Assembly (NCBI GenBank): GCA_002633025.1
Contig: NMRB01000359.1
Location: forward strand, 151,727-215,726
DNA length: 64,000 bases
Direction of reading: 5' to 3'
Origin: Notospermus geniculatus
Lineage: Eukaryota > Nemertea > Pilidiophora > Heteronemertea > Lineidae
Position 1 is the stretch's first letter. Every line of letters starts with the position of its first letter. Positions 1-15,000 of the stretch are shown here, piece after piece. A model generated the notes under the pieces. It ran no database searches. It saw nothing but the letters and a program-made list of their open reading frames with translations, and was not told the DNA's origin. The translations under genes were made by a program, and so were the position numbers.

Positions 1-3000
1 TGGAGCTTGTGTCCAAGTTGGCACCATGTATCAAGGGTATGTGCATGTACTCTCGCGCCGCACCAACCATCTTGATGTGATGTGATCCTGCGCTCTTGCG
101 CGACATTGTTGTATGTTGTAGAGAGCAATAAATAAATATCAAATATCTATCCACCGCCAGTTGTGATTTAGGACCTGGGAAGGTCGAAATCGATCGTGTA
201 TGTGTAAATATGTTAGTATTTTACCATTATGATGTGGGCCTTCAACCTTACGTTGTAGCATTGATTACAATCTCATCAATTTCTCAAGCTCATTTCCTCA
301 ATAACGCCATAGAAAAAAGGTACGAAGTGACATTGTTGATGTCATTGACGATTCAGACCTGTTTTGTCGTGATCTTGGTACATGTTTTGCACAAATCCAT
401 CTTAATTTTTCAGGAATCAAGAGTGCTCAGCACCTGTTCAAAGCCATGCACAAACAGGAGGGAGCGGCGTATTTCTTGATCAGATTTGAAGGTGGTGGTT
501 ACAAGTTGAACCAAAAGTCTGGCCTTGCACGTTACCCTACCCTGAAGGACCTTGAAGGGGGCTTCACATTGAAGGCTACTCTGCATTGGTTTGATTTGTT
601 CCTTGCTGCCCTTGACTGCTACACGTGGATGTTTGGACAAGATCTACTGCTACCTTCAGAAGTTCTCACTGGTAAGTCTGAGTCTAGATAGTCAACTCTA
701 ATCCATCCATTGACCTATGAGGCTTCTAGTCAAATCAGAATGAAAACAGCACATTATTTTTCTTCTGTATTGTGGTTCTGTGTACTGAATGTTGTGTTGG
801 ATCCACATACATTTTCTCATTTTGACAGATGAAGGCACAAAAGTCACATGCATCTTCAAATCTGTGGAATTCTTCTTGACGAGGCTTGCTCTGACTGATA
901 TTGAAGCAGCTGTTGGACAGTTCAGCATCAAGGGCGACCGAAGTGTCTTCACACCAAAGGAGATTGATGACTATAACCGTGCCAAATGCACTGTTATTGT
1001 ACGCTTGATGGATTTCATTGTTGTCATGTTGGGGAAGCATCCACAGGACAGTCTCAAGGTATTGAAATTTCCAACCAAATTTCTTGCAGGCTACAGTCGT
1101 AATCTTATGTTAGGCGTATTCTTGGTGAAGCGGGTGTTGAAGTGTTTCTGAAGTCTTTTGTTATAACATGAAGCTTGACTTCTCTGACGAGGTTATTCAG
1201 TATGCATCTCTCTTTTCAAGGTTATACCTACCAAACTTTGGAGCAAACATCTATGGCAGTTGATCTGTCATTTGGTGCTGGAGCCTAGCAAAGTTGGTTT
1301 CAACATGGGAGATATAGAAATCATGATGAAGCTGCCAGAACAGGTGATGCAGTTCCTTCGGGTGCTCAGTCGAGGTCTCCCCAAAGATTCACTGAACAAC
1401 TTCAAGAATGAGCTTGCCTCCCACATCCAGGGCACAGGCTCCAGCTGCAACCTCTTCAGCCTCCTGCCAATACCCATATCGGATAGTGCCACGGATAGCA
1501 TGCGCCTGATTCAACTTGTCAGCGGCTATGAGCAGCTTCAGAAAACAGGACTGTTACATGATGTGCTTTCAAAGAAATTTGCTGCGGGGAAGGATCTTGG
1601 AACACAGATAATGAACTGTGTTTTCAAAGTAAGTCATGTTTATGTGTAAGCTTATAGTTGTATACTGAAGCAGTTACCGTGTGGACAGGGACACAAAACC
1701 AGGCCCACGTGAGACTGCAGGCCTGACACAAGATAGGGGGTTTGTGTGTGGGAGGCTGTGCAGTGAACACAGATGATGAACCTGGTATAGGGTGATGAAT
1801 GATATAGCATGAATTCTCTTCATGTAATATTAAGCCTTCTAACATGTGCTGATAGATGGACCTAAATGACAGAAGCTAATGACGTGTTTGACTGTTCTGT
1901 TTCCTAGGAGATGACAACTGAGAAGGATGGCCAACGGACTTTGGTGACATTGACACCAACTGCCAATGAACTTGCACAGAAACTGCTGCAGCTTTCATTT
2001 GTCCTCGGGATACAGGTAGGTAACATAATCTCTTAGATATTTTCTACAAGAAGTAATCTTAAGGACTAGTCACTTCACTGTGTTCTCGTCTTTGAATTTT
2101 CCCTCCTTCTGTTGCAGTCGGATGATCTTTTGACACTTTTGATGGAGTCAACTGTAGTCACTGGGACGGAAGGCCACATATCGGCACGCTATGGAGCAGT
2201 CTTCTACACAGAGTTCAAAACTGTCATCAACCAGTACATCATAACAACAGCTGGTGAATTCATGGTCAGCCTGATGAAGAAAGTACCATTGGAACCCATG
2301 GTTGTGGCGAGCATCTTACAGGGTGTCTTTGATCAGATTAGCAGGGATAGAAATCTTCGGAAAAAGTGAGTTTTGTTGGCTATTGATCATTCACGGAATG
2401 TTAGTTACTAAAGAAGTGTGCTAGCCTAAAATCAATTGTCTTAATGTCTCTGCCAGTGTTTCTGCCAGAAACTTGTTTGCACTGGAATGAATTGGTATTC
2501 AAGTTTTAGTTTTATTGCTCAAATCAAGACTCTCTGTATATACCCGTACAATCTCTATTGTTGGTATTTCAGTGAGGGAGTGACTGTTGCATCATCACTT
2601 CTCAAGCAGTGGCATCTTCTCAGTCCGTGGTGGAAGAACGCAAACAACAAGGAACTCAAAACTGCCATCTTAGCCATATTCAACAAGGTGCTACTGGTCG
2701 ATTCAAAGGTAAGTTTACATGTAGAGTAATCAGAGAAGGCTAATTGTGGAAGGAAATGCATATTGAAGTGATTCCTTGCCATGACACTTCATATCTCATT
2801 ATTCTGTTCAACCCAGGTCACTACCGACACTAAACATGAAGCCTTCCAAGAAGTCTTCAGTATGTACTGCCGTCTTCTGACTGATTCACACTCCAACCTG
2901 ACGTTCAAGAGCCAAGTTCTGAACCTCCTGTTCTTCTACACCAATCTGCCTGAGAAAGAAACAGCTGAACTGAAGTAAGTTGTTGATCTTAGAAGACCTC

Positions 3001-6000
3001 TGTTTCTTGCCTTATGTTCTGAACCACAGTGGAACCTGGAGTATGATATGGACACTGTACCATGCCTGTCAAGGCCTTGCCTATGATACTTTGTTGATCG
3101 TGATTCTAACACATGCCTTGCATCTGCTAGATTTGGAAGTTTAAGTTTAAAACCTGATGTTGTGAATATTCCATATCTCATTTCTTATTAGGTCCAATTT
3201 AGACCGTCTTGTTGCTGACAACTTCCCCTTGAAGAGTTCCGAGTTCCCAGATGGATCCCCGCAGTACAACGACTACGTAATGGCATTGGGAAAGATCCTG
3301 AATGCTTTGGAGCTGTCGGGAAGTCTGATGTTGTTGGAACTACTGATAAGTATCATGTGCCGTGAGGCAAAGCATGCTTGTGAGGATGAGCTGCAGAACT
3401 CACTGGCTGTTTTCATCAAGAGGTGAGTACTTTAACCTGTCTTTGTAGATGCAGGCCTGAGAAGATTGCTTGCTTCATTGCTGCTTTTCAGACCGTACAT
3501 GATGAGCGTTGGTGAGGATCCGACTTTTTTTCCAGACTGGCCACCGATAAACAGAAACCTGCCCTTGATGTGCCATACAAAGTCTTCATGAAGGCGGACA
3601 GCTACCCTAACGATATCAGACAAGCAGCTTTGGAACGTGTCTGCCTGCCGATGTTGCGTCTTGTCCACACTGCAGCTGTCAGAGAATTCTTCATGGATCA
3701 TATTAAGGAGATTGTGGGTACACTTGAGGCCAAGCAGCTGAAGGTAATGGATAGCTTAATAGTGCTGTGCCAAAGTCAAAACAACATCTACCGGTACCCT
3801 CATTCCTGTATGCTTTGGTTACCTCATGGTGGAACATGCATTGAATCTTTCAAGATGGTCAAAGTGGACTGTTCTGTACTTTACTGGGGGTAGGTGTTGT
3901 TCTTCACATACAAGTGGCTTGATTTACCTCATGGTGTTTTCAGGCCTCTGACAGTAGCTTCGAGACACAACTGGTCACCAGAATCTGCTGCTTCCAACTT
4001 GTCGAGGTCCTGTTCTCACAGCTACCGAAAGATGACATCAATTCAAAGAACTCTGCCATAAACCAGAAGTATGTTGGATATAATCCGAATGCAGTTGGCA
4101 ATGAGTTGACAGTTGCCATAACCAAGTGAGTATTAGCATCCAGCATATCAGCATGTCTTAGTATAGGTTGTGCCAGAATTGAACCTTTGCAATGGTCCCT
4201 CTTTATAGATCATGCAGCACATTACTACCAGAAACTGATCCTTTTCTGAGCTCAGCATTTGATTGGTGCAACTGTGTTCTTGATTGTGTGTAAGGTAGTC
4301 TTATTTGAGCATTTCTCTGAGGACAGACTTGATGATATTTCCAGAGCAGCCCATGTTGCTAAGAAGGAGGACATGCGTGGGGAAACGGAGCACCTTGAGC
4401 TGAGGAGGAGGTTCCACTGTGCTGCATACAACACCCTGATAGCTGTCATATCCTGTACGAAGGATGAAGCCAAGTTCTATGATGGTTTCCTCTTCACGGA
4501 CAACCCCAAAAAGGTCGGTAGAATCACACCTATTGGCTATTCACCTGTCTGCCTGCGAACTTGTAAATAAATAAATAAATAAAGGAGTAAAAAACAAGAA
4601 CTTTGTCTTATTGTTCATTTCCTCCCCAAATTGTTTTTCCCTACAGTACATGTATGTGCATGATAATTGTCTGTTTAGATGACATTGTTTTCCCTTTGTT
4701 GTATTTTGTGTATTCGTAGGCATTTTAAACTGGCATGGAGTCTTCATTTTAGATCTAAATGTTTTCTCCGCAAATAGATTTTCCCTCTACTTGTACATGT
4801 ATGATTGTTTTTGGTTGTTGTCTATTTACATGTATACATGACATTGTTTGCTCATTGCTACATTACGTGTTTTAAAAGGCATCTTTATTTCAGGTATAAA
4901 TGTTGTCTCCCCAAATTGATTTTCACAACAGTACATGCATGATTATTTTGTGATGTTGTCCCTCAGATCAATTTTCCCATGAGTTCATGTGTGGTCATTG
5001 TTTGTTTAGATGACATTGTTCACTCTTTGTTGCATTTTTAGCTCACCCGTGAGCTATAGTCGTCAGTCAGCGTCCGTCGTCGTCCGTCGTCGTCGTCGTC
5101 CGTTAGCAGGGCACGTTTCGTAACCGCTGGAGCTATTGATCTGAAACTTGGTACATATATACCCCTAGGTCAGATGACCTATGACACCAAGTTTCGGTCA
5201 GATTCGATTCTTGGCTTGGCCTCCAGGTGGCCAAAACCAAAAACACAAAAAGTGCAATAACTCCTGAACTAATGACTGGATCATCTCCAAATTTTTATCA
5301 TAGGTGTATCTAATTAGGATACATGACATATATAACGGGTTTTTGATTTGACCTACTTTTCAAGGTCACAGAGGTCAAAGTTCGACAAAAGTAACGACCC
5401 TGCCACAGTTCTTAATTATTTCACCGAGAGTCTTCATATCTTGCATAAACGTGTATTAGAGGGGTACCTTCAAAAATGCCGACTTTCGGCCCGATCGGAC
5501 ATCCAATATGGCCGCCAGGTGGCGTAACCTGAAAATCATCCAAGTGCTAAAACTCAGGAACAGCTTGACCCAGAGTGCTCAAACTTGATATTTACCTCCC
5601 TCTTGATGACCTTTACAAGCACGTCAAATTTCGGCCTGATTAAACGTCCAATATGGCCGCCAGGTGGNAGTCTCCACCCTATTAAGCAAATTTCACCCTT
5701 TCACTCAGCAAATGAACCTTCCATTCAGTTTTCCTGTCTGGGGACCATCAAATTTGCTGTCAAGCAAATTTCACAGTTCTAGTTGTTCTTTTTCTTCTAC
5801 TTGTACGTGTATCAAAATTTTTCAATTCCAGAGTCCTATAGCCAGAAAGAAAACTTTTGTGTCCATCCGCAAAGATGTACGCGAGGGTCGTCGTGACATG
5901 GCTGATGAGGACTCAAGTTACTCTGCCTCCTCCTCAATCCACTACCTGGCTTCGCAGTACCTGGCTGATAGCAGTCTTAGTGATGAGGTCAGCCAGTTCG

Positions 6001-9000
6001 ACAGACTATCAAGTGCTCAGGTAGCTGAACTCACGAGGTCCAGTCTGTTCCGATTTCTACTTGTGAATGATGTGACATCATCTCACTGTATGAAGGGTCT
6101 GTGTGAAAGGTTCAACTTTCATGGTACCACTTGTAAATTATGAAATTGCTTCGTTTTCTTGCAGACTTACACCGGTACATTTGAAAAGGATGTTGAGAGG
6201 AGGATGAAGGGGAAAGAGATTGACACAAGTTTAGATGAAGTGGTAGGACTTGGTTTTAAAATGGCAGCTTTTGCTTGGCTAAGTTGATGAGATTGGGTCA
6301 TTTATTGAGCCTGACGTCATTAACCACAATACTGAAGGATGTTTTGAATTAGAATGTAATCATACAAAGACACTTGACAATGCACATTAGTCTTTGGCTT
6401 TGGATTCAACTACTACAAAATGCGATCTGAATATCGATTTCAGGAGTTCACTACTGTTGTCAAAGGAGACTATGTTGAAATGGAGATGGATGAGTTGAAC
6501 CAACATGAATGCATGGCGACTATGACGGCCCTCTTACAGCACATGGAAAGAAGCAAGATTACACCAGTTGTTGAGAAGGTCAGTGGTTGGGTTATGAACA
6601 TGATGAAGGGGAAATTGTGGAAGATGATATTGTTTTATTGAATTGTGTCTGTTCCTTTAAAGCCTCAGAGTATTGAATTTTACTGTATTTTCAAAGTGAT
6701 AGGAGACTGCAGGTAGAGGTCTCATAACCTCGTGAAGGTCCCCAAAATGCTGGCATGATACGTACCGGTACTTAAAAAATCAATGCTTAGTTTTCAGCAC
6801 GGCATCGAAAAAACAGCAGGCAGAGCTCTAATGTATCCACATAGACCATAGTACATTTTACACTACACTAACGTCGGGGAACGTAAGCACGTTCTGAATT
6901 CAATACAGTGTGGCTTTATGTTTATTTCTACAGGCTTCCTAGCTCTGTGGCTCCTCACATTTGCATCTATCCTTGCAGGGTACAGTGCCAAGAGATATGC
7001 CAGCTTGGATGAACTATCTGTGCAGGAAATTCAGTGACCCAAATGGCTGTACCAATGTCCGTCTCTTCATTGCTCGGCTAATCATCAATGTCCAAGAGGT
7101 ACGTTCATGCATGAAATGAGTACCGGTAGAAATTCAGCACACAAACCTTCTTACTAGAGCCATATTTAAAGAGAGTGTCCTATCACACAGTAAGTATTCA
7201 TTGCATTGACTCATTTCAGGTGTTCCGGCCGTACGCCAAGTTCTGGCTGAGCCCTCTCATCCAGTTCATCATAAGAGAACACAGTGGTATCAATTACATG
7301 TTGGTCGACTTGGTGGTCACGATGCTGTCATGGGGGACAGTTGCCATCCCTCAGGTAAATGCAATTCACGAAATTCCCTATCTACATGTAATTGTGATGG
7401 TTACTTTTCCTTTGTGCTGCCATGCACAGATGTTTAACTTTAGAATTGCCTTTTGACAGGATAATGTGGGTGATCGTGCCATGGCAAACTCCCTCATCGA
7501 GTTCCTGATGAAACATTGCCACCACGAGACTAGAGCTGTCCTGAGGAACAACCTGGAGATGCTGAAGACACTTGTGGAATGCTGGCGTGAACGAGTGGAG
7601 ATACCTGTGAAGTGAGTAATCAGAGGTCTTGCAATCCTTGTGTGTACCATGGGACTTGTGCCATTGAACCTTGACTGGTCATTTTGCTGATAATATACTG
7701 TTTGCATTTTCAGGATTATCTTTGACCACCTGAACAAGCCAGACCCAAAAGATACAAGCAGTGCTACGGGCATCCAGCTCCTGGGAGTTATCGTGGCAAA
7801 CAAGCTCCCTCCATACAGAGAGACCATGACTGTTCATAAGGAAAAGTTAGTTCCTTGGTTACATGTATTAGTATCTTCAGGTTTTACCAACCATTCATGC
7901 TGAAATTCATTGCAAAGAAATAAAGGCCTTGGTGGACCAGTGTCCGACATTTTCATCCGGTGTTGCATCTGAACATCTTTCATCATGGACCCTAATTTTG
8001 AGGACAAGTGTATCAATGGAAGCGTTGGTGTCCTAACTGCATGTACCTTGTCATCAAGTCTTGTGTTCCCTTCCAGATACTACCAGGTTCTAGCCAACAA
8101 TCTCATGAAACAATCAAAGCCAGTTCACACTGCAGCTGCAGAAGTCTTAGGAATGGTCCTAAAGTATCTGTCGGAGAAAGACACGGATATCCAAGACTCG
8201 TACCATGACTACATTCACAAGATACTCTCGTCACTCCAGCAGAACAGGCCTGACCAGTTCATCAACTGTGTGCATAGAATACAGCTGCATTATCCTCCAA
8301 TGGCTGACAGGTTTGTGGACATAACACAGTAGCATGATACTCATTTGGTCAGTTGTCTCTGTGCTGTATTGAATTGTCTTGTCTTGTATAGCTTCTTGGC
8401 ACAATATGGGAGATTCTACATGTTCTGCTGTCGGTAGCATTCAGGGGCCGGTTGCACAATACTCACGATAGCGCTAACTTGGTGTTAGTGCTAACTTTAT
8501 GTTAGATGACGTAAAAATCCATTGTCTTTTTACGTCATTTAACATAAAGTTAGCGCTAACACCAAGTTAGCACTAACATGAGTTTTGTGCAACCCAGCCC
8601 TGGAATGTTGACTCCCACCGTAAAGTTCAGGCATCAATACAAATACATAGAATAGATCTATGCTCACATTCCTGCAAAGAAAGTCAATGCAGAAACTGAT
8701 GCAGCACCCTCTCCTCTGTACCATTATATTTCCTGTTCAGATTCACATCGAAGCTGCTGTTTATGCTGCCCAATCTCCACGGTGAGTTCAAGACCTTGTG
8801 CCTGGAGGTTGTCTTTTCAAGAGTTGATAGCATCCAGGACATCTTCGTTGAGCTCAGGAACAAGGGACTCCTCGGCCTGCTGAGCCACAGGTAATATGAT
8901 GAGAAAAACAAATTCAGAAAGTTCTTGCTAGTGCTGCATTTCTCTGGTATACGACATGTACAACTGATCTGTGAAGATATGGTCCTTGCAATTCGTGATT

Positions 9001-12000
9001 AAATGAAAGTGTCTCGCTGTGTTGAAGTAGGATTTCTGTGAGGAGATTTAGGTATTGATCATCTTTGTGTACATGTATGCATCATTGCACAGCTTTGAAC
9101 AGTAACTAGGATAGCTCCAATTTGATGGTTTTGTCATAATCTGTGTACCCCTTCTCTTTGAAATGCTCTCCAGAGATGGGGCTACACAGCATGTCACCCT
9201 CAAGATTGTACATGGGATGTTGAAGAGATTGTCACCGACCGATCTGTTGTATATCCTGCCATCTGTTGTTGAATTCATAAACCACCCAGACCAGGCCTGC
9301 AGGAGCACCATGTATGAGATTCTAATGTGGATTTATGATAACTACAGGTAGGAATTCTCAGTTTTCATTCTTCTTGTTTTCATTCTTCTTGTTTGAAGGA
9401 TATCTTACCGTCGGTCATCTACACCATTTGAGACTGATGCCCCAAAAGCACTTTCAAAGTATTAACAGTACTTTGCAGGATTTGAACCCAAACCTCTTGC
9501 ACATGGCACTCTCAGTTTGTCATTGTATCATTCCAGGGATGAGGAGAGTGATGCTGGCCATGAGATAATGAGCCAGACCAAGGATACACTGCTCAAGGGC
9601 CTCTCTGATGAAGACATCAGGAACAGGTTAGTTCATTTTCATTGCCAGGATGTGCTTGCATATGTACCAGTATGTTCTCATGCGATGCATTGTGCCAACA
9701 TGTGACTGTGAGCCACGATTATACCGACTGAATATCTCTTTCAGGTTGACCATCCAAAACTTCTGGAGTGACGAAACAAGACTTCCGACTGGGACATTTG
9801 ACCGCATGGTGGCCATGTTGGAAGCTATGTACTCACCGTCAACTGAGAACCAGTACCTGAGTTATGCCACCAACCTTCTCTTGGAGATGACATCCAAAAG
9901 CCCTGATTACAATCGGGAAATATTTGAGCACCCATTGTCTGAATGTAAATTCTCTGTGAGTACACAATCCTCTATTGTTTTGAATCGTGGATATTTTCAG
10001 TTTTCCTGTAGAATCACTTTGGTATGTGACCCAACATTTTGGAATAAAGAACCAAGGTTGACCTACAATTGCTACTTCACCACAGATGATGGACGTTGTT
10101 GTGGTTCGTGTTTCCAAGTCTGAGTGTTTTATTCCAGGATTACAGTGTGAGTGCCTCCTGGAGACAGCGACATGCGGGGATGACACCCCTCTTCGTTGAA
10201 ACGTACGCCAGTCAGGGTGCCACACAGGCATCAAGCCTGGATGATTCACTGGGGGCTGGGGGAGTAAGGGCCACACAGGATGTGCAACAGTTTACCCAGA
10301 CTCAAGAAGGTATGAGATTACCCTTTGTGCCAAATATCTCAAGTTACCTTCCTAGTCAGTCCATCCTGTGATGGACTTACAAAGGGTTGCAGCAGATCAG
10401 TAACTACTCTGACTGCCATTCATTGGAAAGCTCTCAAAGAGCCCTTTCTGTAGATATATCATATTCCTTGAACTGTTCATTTGTGTCTGTTGCAGGAGCC
10501 TCAAAAGCACCGTACAATTGGTTAACCCAATCAAGCTTGGACACCTTCACCAACATCAGTATGAGTTTATCGATGGCTGATTCACAGTCGTCATTGCTCT
10601 TCAACGTTGGTAAAGCACCTGCGAGACAGGGAAGACAGAGGCGCCCTGTGCCAGCTGGATTCGGAAAGGAGAAGCTCGGTGCTGCTGCTGCTGCTGCTCA
10701 AACTAATGGTGGGTAGTTTGTGATTATTTACTAATCAGATTACGATACGAGTTCGTTGTGATGGTCCACTGGGCAGAGATAATCATGGCATTTTGCTTTT
10801 CACATTACTTTTGATGTACATGTATGTGATATTTTGATTCCAGAAACAAGCGAACAAGACCTTGAGCTTAAAAGACTGAAAAGGCGCTTCATCAAAGATA
10901 AGACATCAGCTAGTCATTACTTTGCACGGAAAAATATGGCTTTGAATAAAAAGAGAGAGGTACATGAAATATTAGTCTGTTAAAGCGGATTGTTCGCATC
11001 TGTCCAAAGTGAACCAAAAATAATAAAACAACCTGTTTTATTCCTAACAACAACTGGTAAATGCATTGCGGCGGCCGCTTCGGAAAATGTTCTGTGGAAT
11101 CTTTGACTCGGCACGAATAGTCCGCTTTAAGGGGAGGCTGTGCACGGCTCTCAGTCTGATTTGGTATGAATTTAAGGCTCAGACAAGTTGTCAGAATCCC
11201 AGGATGGCTGCATAAAATGAAGTTCTCCTGACAATTTGTCCTTCTCATGTAGAATTTCATGTGAAGTTGCCAGTCTTTTACATTCACCTATTCAAAAAAG
11301 CCACTCCAAATCTCTTCACGTTGAATCAACTTTTCCTTCCATGATCAGTGATCATGATCATGATCATCCAGGTATGTCATGAATGATGAATTTAGTGGAA
11401 CATTTTCTTACTTGTTCCAGGAAGCCCAGAAAGAACAGAGAGCCAAGAGAGAATTCCAGGTGACCATGTATAGGAAATATCGCATTGGTGACCTCCCGGA
11501 CATTCAGATAAAATACTCGTATGTCATTGCCCCTCTCCAGGCATTGGCTCAGGTATGTGGCTTGGAAATTTACGAAAGAGTTGTGTTCGTCCTACCCTAA
11601 CCTTCCCGATACCATGGCATTAGGGATGTATGCCTGTCATAGCTTCATTATTTTGTCCTTGATAAGCATTCCTGTCTAAAAGCAATACCGGTACCTGTTA
11701 TTTTATCATTAATTGATTCACCATTCCAGCGAGACAGCACTCTGGCGAAGATGCTCTTCAGCTCCATCTTCAGGGGGATTTTCTCCCAAATTGATACAAT
11801 CAAGACTGACCGAGAAGTAGTCGAAACTACTCAGCATATTTCCCAATGTCTCAATGACATGCTGTCCAACTCTTCACGATATTTCCCGCAGTTCATTGCA
11901 TGTATTGAGGTAGGTCTACCGTAATCACTTTCTTTCTCAAACTGACTCTCATACCTACAAGTTTGTAAAGTCCAGCAACATCTAACTACGCCCCAATGGA

Positions 12001-15000
12001 ATGCGGAAGTTAGGAAATTGATAGTTGGATTTTCTACGGACCTTTAATCACACACGGCTCTTGAATAACCGGTGCACAGCGCGAACAATCGGGGAACGAC
12101 CACAAATGATCGACAAGCAAGATTAAAAACCGCAAAGCTCTGCCACATTACATGACTTCCGCATTCCATTGGGTCGTAGTTAGATGTTGCCGGACTTTAT
12201 TTGTTTCATTGAAAAACTAGCTGCAGTTGATTTCAGCATCTTGCTGCCGAAACGATAGTATGTGACTTAGCACCTGATATCCCTTATGAAATGTCCACAT
12301 CAAAGTTTATATTTCCTCCAAAATATAGGACATTGCCATCAACCTGTCAAAGAAACTGAAGCTTGAGCCATCCACAGTGAACACCTGCAGTGTGACCAGT
12401 CTCCAACAGCCATTAGGTATTGTCCTCTTGGAGGAGCAGCTATTACAGCAGGTTGAGACTGCTGAACCTCCATCCAAGAAACGTAGAGGTGGAACACCAC
12501 AGACAAGTGGGGGTGGAGTGTCACAGGAGACGGGAACTTGGATTGAACTGGCTAGGTGAGAGGATGGAGACCAATTGTTATGACTTACCGTATTTTCCTG
12601 ACTATAGGGCGCACCTGACTATAAGGCGCACCCCCAATTTCACCCAAAATCTCTGATGAAATCCATACATAAGGCGCACCTCCCTATAAGGCGCAGTCCT
12701 GTCAGCCAAGACAATTACAGGGTCTGATTGCCTTGTTTGAACCCATTGACATCTGCAATTCTGCTGTTGGTACTGATGGATCTGGTTGTATGATTTCTTA
12801 GCTTGTTGTGACAAATTAGGCCTAACTGAAACTTCATCAGTTCACAGTTTACTGCATCATCTGTCAACCAGCACTGTGACAATAACTTTGGCTTGCATGC
12901 ATCCATGCATGCTTGAATGCTTGGGTTCGTCAGTGTCTTGACACTTCTGATCAAATTGTCAGACTGGATCCGCAGATAAGGCGCACCACCATATAAGGCG
13001 CACCCCCAATTTTAGACCCTTCTTCAAGGAAAAAGGCTGCGCCTTATAGTCCGAAAAATACGGTAAATAGCTTTCAAAACTATGATTTTGCATGTAATGT
13101 GCATCTCTTCATCAATGTTTTTACATAACATTAGAATCTGCCAAGTAGTGTACATGACACAACGGACTCTCATTCCATTCCAGGGTGTATAAATCTCTGG
13201 GTGATTATGATGTCCTGAGAGGGATATTCAGCGGTATGATTAATACGAAGCAGATTACCCATGATGCTCTAGAGGCTGAGGCGCGGGGTGACTTTGCTAC
13301 TGCGGTGAAACTTTACAATGATGTGAGTATATGTGACCTGGCACAGCAAAATGAGTCGGAAGTCGCACAGAAGACCAAAGGTGGAACCAGACAATCCTGA
13401 AATCAGCGAACTGTTGGTGTCACCTTGGACATGTTGGGTCTTCTTATGTGCGCATTCCGACTCATTTTGTCGTGCCGGGTCACATATGGAGATTCCGCCT
13501 ACCTGGAAAGTGCTTACTGGCAGTTTCTTTAGTTGCCATGCTCAAATAACTCGGGAAGTTGCCATTGAACCATACCAGAAGGAAATTTCTTAAGAATGAC
13601 TGCACTCCAGTGTTTGACTACCCTGCTTAAACAGCCGGATTTCATCATATAATGAGAATTTTCAGTTAGATGCATGCTGTGAGAGTCACAACGTGTTTGC
13701 TGATGTGATGCTGTAATCCTACTCTTTAATTGACAGGCCATATCAGAAACTCATTGGAGTGATGGAAGACCCCAGGAGGTCGAGGTGGATCTGTGGGATG
13801 ACAGCAGGTTGAAGGTATGTTGGACTGCTTTTGCTTCCGTGTAAGTACATGAATATTGATTCAATCTGGCAGCAAAGTTCGAGATCCACCTGCATCCGAA
13901 TAAAAGTGACAAATTATTACTTTACTTTGAGTAGGACTGTGATATTTTCACACATGTACTTCCAGTGTTTTGATCACCTCACGCAGTGGGGTAACTTGGA
14001 AGAGTTCACTGTGACAAGTATTGATGATAGCGACAACCCCAACCTGGAGAAAGTATGGGAAGATACTTATTACCAGGTAGGTGATGAAAATTGCCACAAA
14101 TCAGGTAGTTTGGTTCCTGAACTCACCGCTAGGCGCAGAAGAGTTCGGTATCGGCCTCGTTTGACCTTGACCTCACACACGAAAATCTGTGTGTCTGACG
14201 TCACAGAAGAGAGACTGGTTCGCAATCCCAACATAGCTCACGGTCTGTTGGGACCGGGAACCAGTCTATCCTCTGTGACGTCAGACACATTGATTTTCGT
14301 GTGTGAGGTCAAGGTCAAACGAGGCCGATACCGAACTCTTCTGCACCTAGCGGTGAGTTCGGGAACCAAACTACAAATCAGGATTTTAGAATATCTCGTA
14401 TTCAGTGTTGGGGGCGGTTTGTTGCCTCCACTACCTCACTTCACTAGTATGTTCAAGATTTAGAAATTTCTCATTCCAGGAGCATTACCTGCCCTTCATC
14501 ATTCGCAGCAAGCTAAAGTTGATGATGGAGGGAGATGAACAGCAAGACTTGCTGACTTTCATTGACCAATCAATGAGGTCTCCAGAGAGAAAGGCGCTCC
14601 TTGACACGAGGTTCTGTGAGGAGCTTGCGCTGATGTATCTATGGCAGGAGGACTACGACAGGGCCAGATACTATGCCAGTAATGCTATACAGATATTCCT
14701 ACAGGTAAGGTGGTGAACAAGTTTTGTGACTGTTACCGGTGAAAGTGTAGTGCAGCTCCTCCCTGCCGGGAAGAATATATGGCTTAATACTGTTAGATTT
14801 AAATGACCACTGTATGACTCCATTTCCAGGAGCTGATAGCCTAGTGATATCACGTCCGCTTAGCAAGTGGCAGGTCCCGGGTTCGAATCCAGCCCGGGCC
14901 ATATGGAATTTCATTCCCGACTCTTCACGTCCGTCGCATGGGACAGTAAGCCGTGGTGCCTTGTACTTTGTGTCTTTGCAAGGGCAAGTAAAATACCCCA

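Larger units (their letters stand above)
1..6578 (+). other. PRKDC: PRKDC exons 1-15: middle HEAT-repeat solenoid and PQR-cluster region
   Basis: Exons: 1-36 (partial), 414-671, 829-1058, 1221-1628, 1908-2015, 2118-2365, 2573-2708, 2817-2974, 3192-3422, 3536-3743, 3944-4125, about 4327-4513, 5832-6020, 6165-6242 and 6444-6578. They encode helical repeat sequence of the solenoid (NUC194 region). The acceptor of exon 12 is uncertain: 4327 is the only AG of the right phase close to the conserved block [10 protein letters not shown], and it has a poor pyrimidine tract. Exon 10 could use an AG at 3492, but only 3535 keeps the frame. Exon 13 carries [15 protein letters not shown], matching the segment just before the human S2056 (PQR) autophosphorylation sites; exon 15 carries [15 protein letters not shown], just after it. 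Confidence 0.9.

Noticed and set aside
3493-3535. Earlier acceptor for PRKDC exon 10 (AG at 3492)
   Set aside because: The resulting reading ([13 protein letters not shown]...) loses DNA-PKcs similarity and frame; AG at 3534-3535 keeps both.
14829-14900. tRNA gene
   Set aside because: It has A/B boxes but is followed by a SINE body shared with 23530-23780, and the cloverleaf is degenerate.
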